From positions 1 through 27,821 of the IMG/VR virus record IMGVR_UViG_3300046007_002511: a stretch of 27,821 nt of DNA, one strand, 5' to 3'. How positions within the stretch are numbered: the stretch's first letter is position 1; every line of letters begins with the position of its first letter. Positions 23,821 to 27,821 of the stretch are shown one piece after another. The notes below the pieces were generated by a model. The model searched no databases, was not told the DNA's origin, and saw only the letters and a program-made list of their open reading frames with translations. Source of the stretch: a virus. Position numbers and translations under genes: made by a program.

Positions 23821-24057
23821 ATGCTGAACACCAAAAGCGCTCCACGATTCAAGATCGGCACCACCTACAAACCTATCGGCAGGAAGCATGCTTCTGTGTG
23901 TACTGTTGTGGACATTTACACCACTACAAACCTAGCCGGGGAAATAGTTCGAATCGGTTACGTGACATCTCATGAGTTCTGCGGGCAGACAGTCTTTGAA
24001 TATGACGTGTGCGACACCACCATAGCGCGCGGCTTGATAACCGCAGTCACCGCCTAA
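23821..24057 (+). CDS. Conserved-looking phage protein of unknown function (78 aa)
   Basis: First gene of the plus-strand island. The start at 23821 is chosen because AAAGGA lies about 7 nt upstream (the ATG at 23815 is too close to it). The pattern FKIGTTYKPIGRKHASVCTV, later GQTVFEYDVCDTTIARGL, is one I have seen in small phage proteins with no known role. Three Cys are present but no clear zinc motif. Beta-rich, perhaps an SH3-like or OB-like small barrel. Confidence 0.75.
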   Translation: MLNTKSAPRFKIGTTYKPIGRKHASVCTVVDIYTTTNLAGEIVRIGYVTSHEFCGQTVFEYDVCDTTIARGLITAVTA

Positions 24058-24086
24058 CCATCATAGGAACATCATAGGAACATCAT

Positions 24087-24281
24087 ATGAACGTCAAAGA
24101 ACTGATGGAAATTTTGGCAGAAATGCCACCAGAACTTGAAGTAATTGTTGAAAGGCATAGCGATTACGGCTACGCGGGCGAACCGCAAATCACAAAGGCT
24201 ATTGGTAGAGATTTTTACGTCCGGAGATGGTACCCGGAGCTGGGTGACGGCCCAGAAGTAGAGAACTTCCTCCTTATATAA
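24087..24281 (+). CDS. Small acidic phage protein (64 aa)
   Basis: Starts MNVKELMEILAEMPPELEVI. The front (KELMEILAEMPPELEVIVER) followed by a short Gly-rich turn and beta strands is common in small phage proteins of unknown role. An AGGAACAT unit occurs twice just before the start (CATAGGAACAT at about 24062 and 24073), the second serving as ribosome-binding site at 8 nt. The duplication may be a recent slip. Confidence 0.75.
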   Translation: MNVKELMEILAEMPPELEVIVERHSDYGYAGEPQITKAIGRDFYVRRWYPELGDGPEVENFLLI

Positions 24282-24316
24282 CACTCACTGGGCTCCGGCC
24301 CCAGCAAAGGAACACA

Positions 24317-24406
24317 ATGAAGAACCCAAACGAATTCTGGTCAGAAGTAGCCTTCGCCCTTATCCTGGGCTCACTCGCCGGTTACGTCCTAGCAATCTAC
24401 TTCTAA
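24317..24406 (+). CDS. Single-pass membrane peptide (29 aa)
   Basis: AAAGGA lies 5 nt before the ATG at 24317. The product has a polar head (MKNPNEFWSEV) and one hydrophobic segment (AFALILGSLAGYVLAIYF). The strong ribosome-binding site and tight packing with neighbours favour a real gene although it is only 29 aa. A membrane-active or superinfection-type role is possible but not shown. Confidence 0.6.
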   Translation: MKNPNEFWSEVAFALILGSLAGYVLAIYF

Positions 24407-24415
24407 GGTGCCACC

Positions 24416-24556
24416 ATGCCCCAAACGATCCTTAGCCACCTCCTGAGCCTCATGAACAACCACAGCGCGCCGTTCAAGATAGCTGCGCTACTCACCGCGC
24501 GTCAATTCAACGTGCCTCAAGTCTACGTTGAGCAACTCTTTCATCGAGGTGTGTGA
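24416..24556 (+). CDS. Small helical protein, perhaps HTH-like (46 aa)
   Basis: AAGGTG lies 5 nt before the ATG at 24416. The chain (MPQTILSHLLSLMNNHSAPF, then KIAALLTARQFNVPQVYVEQ) could form two or three helices; the ALLTARQFNVPQVYVEQLF part has the spacing of a helix-turn-helix, but this is only suggestive. The stop overlaps the next start as TGATG, so it is coupled to the zinc-ribbon gene. Confidence 0.6.
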   Translation: MPQTILSHLLSLMNNHSAPFKIAALLTARQFNVPQVYVEQLFHRGV

Positions 24557-24693
24557 TGTGCCCACTATGCAAAGCCCCAGGCCGAGTTCTTGAAACAAGG
24601 ATCAGCAGGCCTTCAGGCGTAAAGCGTCGCCGCCTTCGATGCACAGCCTGCCTCTATCGATTTACATTGATCGGTGAGGCATATAAGAAATAG
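24556..24693 (+). CDS. Zinc-ribbon microprotein (45 aa)
   Basis: Two Cys pairs, C2-P-L-C5 and C29-T-A-C32, are separated by 23 residues containing a basic stretch (SGVKRRRLR). This layout, with RRRLRCTACLYRFTLIGE after it, closely resembles the N-terminal zinc ribbon of NrdR, the repressor of ribonucleotide reductase genes, which has CPxC, RRRR-ECxxC-x-RFTT. Here the ATP-cone domain of NrdR is absent. GAGG lies 6 nt before the start. It is likely a DNA-binding or protein-binding regulator; resemblance to NrdR is by eye. Confidence 0.7.
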   Translation: MCPLCKAPGRVLETRISRPSGVKRRRLRCTACLYRFTLIGEAYKK

Positions 24694-24751
24694 AAATTGC
24701 CCTACAGACACGGGGGGGGCCACCTTACAAAATGCACAAAAAGGAGGCCCT

Positions 24752-24841
24752 ATGGACTTTGACTTCGACACCAACCTTTTGTGCAGCATCTTTGTGTTTT
24801 TGTCTTGGATAGTCTCAACATGCACAGATGACGACGACTAA
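24752..24841 (+). CDS. Membrane peptide with poly-Asp tail (29 aa)
   Basis: A perfect AAGGAGG (24741-24747) lies 4 nt before the ATG. The product is MDFDFDTNLLCSIFVFLSWI followed by VSTCTDDDD: acidic ends around one hydrophobic segment of about 14 residues with two Cys. The hydrophobic part is short for a full membrane span. Last gene of the island; its stop is 17 nt before the bidirectional terminator. Function unknown. Confidence 0.5.
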   Translation: MDFDFDTNLLCSIFVFLSWIVSTCTDDDD

Positions 24842-24857
24842 GCCCCACCAACACACC

Positions 24858-24882
24858 AAAAGGCCCTCATGGGCCTTTTTTT
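24858..24882. terminator. Bidirectional rho-independent terminator
   Basis: GGCCC-TCAT-GGGCC (24862-24875) is flanked by AAAA before and TTTTTTT after. It ends the plus-strand island (seven T) and, read the other way, ends the terS transcript (four T). The terS stop codon overlaps its outer edge. Confidence 0.85.
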
Positions 24883-25360
24883 ACGTCTCCCCCTGCCCTG
24901 ACCCATCCTCGATCTGCCGAGGCTCCACGAGCTTCGCATCGATGATGTCCGAAGCAATGAGCCGAGCCTTCGCCGCCTCCAGTGCATCAGTAATACTAAT
25001 ACCAGTATGCACTATCTCGTGCTTCTGAGTTTCTGCCCATCTCATTTGAGTTTTAGTCCACCAGATAAGTGACCCAGTATCCCCGGCCATTGCCTTATCA
25101 AATAGAGTCTTACCTATTTTCCCATTTGCTTTGGCCCGGCCCAGCTCCAATTCTCTTTTGAAGTGAGTCCGCAAGGTATCGATGTGAATACCATCTCTCA
25201 CCATGGCCGCAATACTCTCTTGCTGCAATCCAAACCCCGAAAGTTTCTCGACCATCTCGCGTTCTTCATCGGTCGGACAAAGCGCAGGCCCACCAGCTCC
25301 AGGCCTCGCACCACCCCACCCAAACTTTTCTTGTTTCGGAGTTTCAAAATCTTCATCCAT
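24881..25360 (-). CDS. terS: Putative terminase small subunit (159 aa)
   Basis: Recognises phage DNA for packaging. The N-terminus has the flexible FGWGGARPGAGGPA motif, then a helix-turn-helix type region (EEREMVEKLSGFGLQQESIA to HIDTLRTHFKRELELG, about 33-74), then an amphipathic helix pair with IGKTLFDKAMAGDTGSLI and WWTKTQMRWAE. This order is typical of small terminase-like phage proteins. GGGAG lies 7 nt upstream of the start. Unlike most phages, it does not directly precede terL. It ends against a bidirectional terminator, so it is not in one transcript with terL. Could instead be a related HTH regulator. Confidence 0.7.
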   Translation of the reverse strand: MDEDFETPKQEKFGWGGARPGAGGPALCPTDEEREMVEKLSGFGLQQESIAAMVRDGIHIDTLRTHFKRELELGRAKANGKIGKTLFDKAMAGDTGSLIWWTKTQMRWAETQKHEIVHTGISITDALEAAKARLIASDIIDAKLVEPRQIEDGSGQGET

Positions 25361-25380
25361 GTTAGTGCTCCCTAACTTGT

Positions 25381-25695
25381 TTAAAGTTTGTGACGAATCT
25401 TAGCGATATCTGGCATATCGTCTGAGCATCCATCTTTGTACTCATCAAGTTCGGACAACACGTGATGCACCACTGCTGGGTCGCACTTGTCACGAACGAT
25501 CATGTGCATGGCATTGATGAAAACCATAGTTTTACATTGTTCAAACGTGGCCTCTTGAACTTCCGTATTGCAAGCGCCCCATGACGATTCAGAAGCGCCT
25601 TTGAACAATCTCTGCCCTTGTGCTGGCCACTTCTGCAAGCCAACTCGGCCATCACCAGTCCAGATGACCATATATTCTTTAATGCTCTTGCTCAT
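25381..25695 (-). CDS. Unknown protein behind the structured leader (104 aa)
   Basis: Starts MSKSIKEYMVIWTGDGRVGL. Contains a segment rich in aromatic and Cys residues (SESSWGACNTEVQEATFEQC) and a helical C-terminus (AVVHHVLSELDEYKDG). No family is recognised. The start has only a weak GGAT signal and lies immediately after a long terminator-like RNA structure, so expression probably depends on read-through. It precedes terS by 20 nt, so both are likely controlled by the leader. Confidence 0.75.
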   Translation of the reverse strand: MSKSIKEYMVIWTGDGRVGLQKWPAQGQRLFKGASESSWGACNTEVQEATFEQCKTMVFINAMHMIVRDKCDPAVVHHVLSELDEYKDGCSDDMPDIAKIRHKL

Positions 25696-25704
25696 GTTTG
25701 ATCC

Positions 25705-25786
25705 AAAACAAAAGCCCTTGGGGACAGTCTCAGGCTTTTGGCCTGTTGGCGGACACCGAGTAGGTGCAGACTGCCCTCAAGGGCTT
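25705..25786 (-). ncRNA. Terminator-like nested RNA structure / possible attenuator
   Basis: Positions 25712-25730 and 25768-25786 are complementary over 19 bp with one G-U wobble and one mismatch. Inside the loop are two more perfect hairpins: CAGGC-TTTTG-GCCTG (25731-25745) and CACC-GAGTA-GGTG (25754-25766). On the minus strand the stem is followed by TTTTGTTTT (25713-25705). This is a rho-independent terminator with an elaborate cloverleaf-like head, ending only 10 nt before the 104-aa gene. Confidence 0.65.
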
Positions 25787-25842
25787 ACTCTAAGAACCGC
25801 CACCAAGCGGTTTGTGTGACATCTCTTATTGTCACACCTCAT
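25777..25842 (-). CDS. Possible leader peptide (21 aa)
   Basis: AGGA lies 5 nt before the ATG at 25842. The frame reads MRCDNKRCHTNRLVAVLRVS then P and TGA. The stop codon (25777-25779) falls inside the 5' arm of the terminator-like stem, so a translating ribosome would melt that arm. The NRLVAVLRVSP stretch reminds me of the RPVAxxRA motif of short Ash-family phage peptides, but the likeness is weak. Chance remains possible in such a short frame. Confidence 0.45.
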   Translation of the reverse strand: MRCDNKRCHTNRLVAVLRVSP

Positions 25843-25998
25843 CTTTTTCCTGTGACCTAAACCCCCTGTGACAAGTGTGACAGAGTTATCTGGCCCTTAG
25901 GGGCCAGTATAACAGCCTGTCACGCATTGTCAACACTTTCAGCCGCGTGACAAGCGTGACATGTCACACCATGTCACACCTGTCACACCTGTCACGCC
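25814..25998. repeat. Cluster of eleven GTGACA/TGTCAC repeats (iteron or operator array)
   Basis: Exact copies lie within units at 25814, 25830, 25867, 25875, 25918, 25945, 25954, 25962, 25972, 25981 and 25990. The last four are tandem TGTCACRCC units with 9-10 bp period. GTGTGACA-N8-TGTCACAC (25814-25837) is a perfect inverted repeat and GTGACATGTCAC (25956-25967) a 12-bp palindrome. The last copy contains the stop codon of the primase-helicase gene. This could be a replication origin for that protein or an operator array for the promoter. Confidence 0.8.
25906..25933 (-). promoter_or_regulatory. Near-consensus sigma70 promoter within the repeat cluster
   Basis: Minus strand: TTGACA (25933-25928), 16-nt spacer, TATACT (25911-25906), matching 6/6 and 5/6 consensus bases. 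Transcription would start near 25899 and give a leader of about 200 nt before the 104-aa gene. A GTGACA copy lies in the spacer, and the perfect 7-bp hairpin CTGGCCC-TTAG-GGGCCAG (25890-25907) overlaps the start point. Confidence 0.75.
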
Positions 25999-27821
25999 GC
26001 CCCATTTCCATAAGATTTCAGGCCCATAAAGCAGCCAGCGAACACCGTAGACATGGCGTGCTCTGTCACCTGATATCCGCCTTGAACCTCGCGCATAATC
26101 TTGCATTCCTTCAGCTTTTTCCTAGCGCGAGATAATGCTTGTCTGCGATTTGCGGGTGTGGCGTGCTGCCCATTTTTCTCTTCATGATCGTTCCATGCTT
26201 CGGCGCAAACGAATGGCAGGTCTTCCGGTGCGCGTTTGTAGCCACATGCATCAATAGCGGCTTCCAGCATAGCTATGGCCTCTGGCGCACCTTTTGGCAA
26301 TCCAGCGGATGATTCCTGATCGCTTTCTGGCGCGGTCCCTGGTGTGGCGATAACGGTGCCTATGGCGTCGCCAAAATTGTCTAGCGCAGTCGGATGATTC
26401 ACTGGCTTCAGATCAAAATACATGGGATCGAAATGCCGGCCGCGGAATTTTTGGCCATGAGCAAATAGCTCGGTTGTTGTTTCACCAGACTCACGCCACA
26501 AGCACAGGCAACCATCAATAGAGCCGACAAAGGCGCTACCACCACGCGGGAGCAAGGTTTCTTTTGTGGCGCCCTTGGATGGGTGCATCAGAGCGATGGT
26601 GCATGGCATACCAAGCGGGGCCATTAGCTCGCGCATGGCAATTGCTAGTGTATGCATGGCCCGGTTGTCGTTTTCATCGTCCGCACTGCTGTGAGCCGGG
26701 CCAGTATCAATAAACATCAGGTCATACGGGCCATGTGCCACAGCCTCTGACGCAAACCGCGCAAGCTGCAAGCCGTCATCAATCGCAAAAGGTCGGCGCG
26801 TGAAATAGATGCGGTTATGCAGCGCGTCAACGCTTAAGCCCATTTCTAGCAACATCACCTCCATTCGTAAACGCACGTCCTGAGGGTTTTCGCCGCACAA
26901 AAACAAAACCCTGCAAGGCATCGTTTTCTTGCCCATCAGCGGCTTGCCCAGCGCCATCATGACGGCCATGTAAAGGCTCACGGAAGTTTTGCCGCTACCA
27001 GGGTTCGCTGTCATGGCGTACAGCCAACCACGCGCCAAAATATGCTGCCAGACGTAGGATATGCCAACGCCTTCAACCATAAACTCCCGGATCGGCACCA
27101 CATTAACTAATGCCTCAACATGCTGCGGAGCTAGCAAATCTTTTAGATCATTTCCCGCCTGAGCGTAATCGTTAGCATCGCCTGGCGTAGGTATAACAAT
27201 CATTCTCGCCCCATACTTTGCGCTGGCCTGCTCGGCGTACCGCTGGCCGATGCCGCTCTGGTCGTTGTCAGCCACAATCACCAGCTCCTGCGCTGGCATC
27301 TGTTCACGAAGTGAGCCGGTGGTGGGAACTAGGTTGCTCGCTGAGTACGCCACAATGCAGGGGCGATTTGTGACTTGGTGAATCGTCGCTGCTGTGGCAA
27401 AGCCCTCGGCTATATAAAGTACGCCTGGCTGATCTAGGGTGCCTAGCATCCAATACATTCCGCCAGTTTGGCCGCCGCCGTGGTACAGCTTGCCCCCGGA
27501 CTCGTCTATGTACTGGAGGCTTGAGAGCTCACCATCTGGGCTAAAAAGGGGCAGCATCAGACGCCCATCACCTGTCACCCGTGCCCCGTGTGGCTCTACG
27601 CCTTTCCGCTTTAGATATGGATGCTCTGCGCTGGCCTGCACACCACCTGACCAGATTGTCTCTACTGTGCTGGCTGCTACGCTTCGATCCCTTTCGATCT
27701 CTGCATCGCGTTGTTTCTTTGCAGCAATGACCCGGGCAATGTGGGCCATTTCCTCTGCCGGGGTCCACTTCTTCCCGCCCATGTCGGCTTTGACAGTCTG
27801 CGTGATGTCCTCACGCCAACA
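25992..27821 (-). CDS. TOPRIM primase / RepA-like helicase (at least 609 aa, 5' end outside window)
   Basis: Replication enzyme. Numbering from the ATG at 27782: the TOPRIM domain spans about 118-200, with Glu126 in VLYIAEGFATAATIH and Asp172/Asp174 in VIVADNDQSGIG. A RecA-like ATPase follows, with Walker A NPGSGKTS (260-267) and Walker B YDLMFIDTGP (Asp359). The C-terminus (about 500-575) looks like a winged helix (RRQALSRARKKLKECKIMRE). No N-terminal zinc finger is in view. The frame stays open beyond 27782 to the edge (13 more codons, including WREDITQTVKAD) and that ATG lacks a ribosome-binding site, so the gene probably continues out of the window. Confidence 0.9.
   Translation of the reverse strand, partial: CWREDITQTVKADMGGKKWTPAEEMAHIARVIAAKKQRDAEIERDRSVAASTVETIWSGGVQASAEHPYLKRKGVEPHGARVTGDGRLMLPLFSPDGELSSLQYIDESGGKLYHGGGQTGGMYWMLGTLDQPGVLYIAEGFATAATIHQVTNRPCIVAYSASNLVPTTGSLREQMPAQELVIVADNDQSGIGQRYAEQASAKYGARMIVIPTPGDANDYAQAGNDLKDLLAPQHVEALVNVVPIREFMVEGVGISYVWQHILARGWLYAMTANPGSGKTSVSLYMAVMMALGKPLMGKKTMPCRVLFLCGENPQDVRLRMEVMLLEMGLSVDALHNRIYFTRRPFAIDDGLQLARFASEAVAHGPYDLMFIDTGPAHSSADDENDNRAMHTLAIAMRELMAPLGMPCTIALMHPSKGATKETLLPRGGSAFVGSIDGCLCLWRESGETTTELFAHGQKFRGRHFDPMYFDLKPVNHPTALDNFGDAIGTVIATPGTAPESDQESSAGLPKGAPEAIAMLEAAIDACGYKRAPEDLPFVCAEAWNDHEEKNGQHATPANRRQALSRARKKLKECKIMREVQGGYQVTEHAMSTVFAGCFMGLKSYGNGAA

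Noticed and set aside
24613-24825. 70-aa minus-strand frame with Cys residues
   Set aside because: It is antisense to the zinc-ribbon gene and the last microprotein gene, both of which have clear ribosome-binding sites; no start signal of its own.
25705-25786. tRNA or P4-type C4 antisense RNA
   Set aside because: The nested stems suggested a cloverleaf, but the 19-bp closing stem and lack of an acceptor, anticodon loop or T-loop exclude a tRNA. I could not match the sequence to C4 RNA from memory.
25814-25998. CRISPR array
   Set aside because: The repeats are only 6-9 bp, occur in both orientations and have no uniform spacers.

Overview
The window is part of a tailed double-stranded DNA phage (or prophage) of podovirus type. 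Its virion genes match the phage P22 plan: P22-type portal, coat, tail accessory factor gp4, packaged-DNA stabilisation protein gp10 and a block of ejection proteins. The host is probably a Gram-negative bacterium, because a GH108 endolysin is paired with a 3-TM holin and the promoters are sigma70-like. A betaproteobacterial host fits the general look of the proteins but is a weak inference. I see no integrase, CI-type repressor, tRNA, CRISPR or insertion sequence, so lifestyle cannot be decided from this window.

Layout, left to right. (1) 1-1574, plus strand: the tail end of a gene, a good sigma70 promoter (129-157), then a tightly coupled operon of small genes joined by ATGA overlaps, including a winged-helix protein and a DUF6378 protein. 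It converges on the lysis genes. (2) 1564-23622, minus strand, transcribed right to left: a 46-aa leader-type gene, terL, a 137-aa beta-rich protein, a 48-aa protein, portal, a DUF5856 protein, a receptor-binding cassette (106-aa protein, two lectin-like spike proteins, 127-aa protein, beta-helix tailspike), scaffold, coat, a decoration-like protein, a 64-aa AT-hook protein, gp4, gp10, three small virion proteins, three ejection proteins, and finally a membrane protein, endolysin and holin. (3) 23623-24882: an intergenic region with a near-consensus minus promoter facing terL, then a plus-strand island of six very small genes lying between terL and terS and closed by a bidirectional terminator. 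(4) 24881-25695, minus: a terS-like protein and a 104-aa unknown. (5) 25696-25998: a dense non-coding control region. (6) 25992 to the right edge, minus: a TOPRIM primase / RepA-type helicase, cut by the window.

The most interesting part is 25696-25998. It holds a near-consensus promoter (TTGACA-16-TATACT), eleven exact copies of GTGACA/TGTCAC, and a leader of about 200 nt. The leader encodes a possible 21-aa peptide whose stop codon lies inside the 5' arm of a 19-bp terminator-like stem with two nested hairpins. The stem is followed by TTTTGTTTT just before the next gene. This geometry suggests a translation-controlled attenuator, or a small RNA, ahead of the 104-aa gene and terS. Other points of interest are the microprotein island between terS and terL, with a 45-aa zinc ribbon and two 29-aa membrane peptides, and a duplicated lectin domain split over two coupled genes.

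How the parts would work together: the primase-helicase drives replication, possibly through the GTGACA repeats. TerS and TerL package DNA through the portal into a scaffold-assembled coat. gp4, gp10 and the tailspike build the short tail, the ejection proteins help deliver DNA, and the lysis genes act last.
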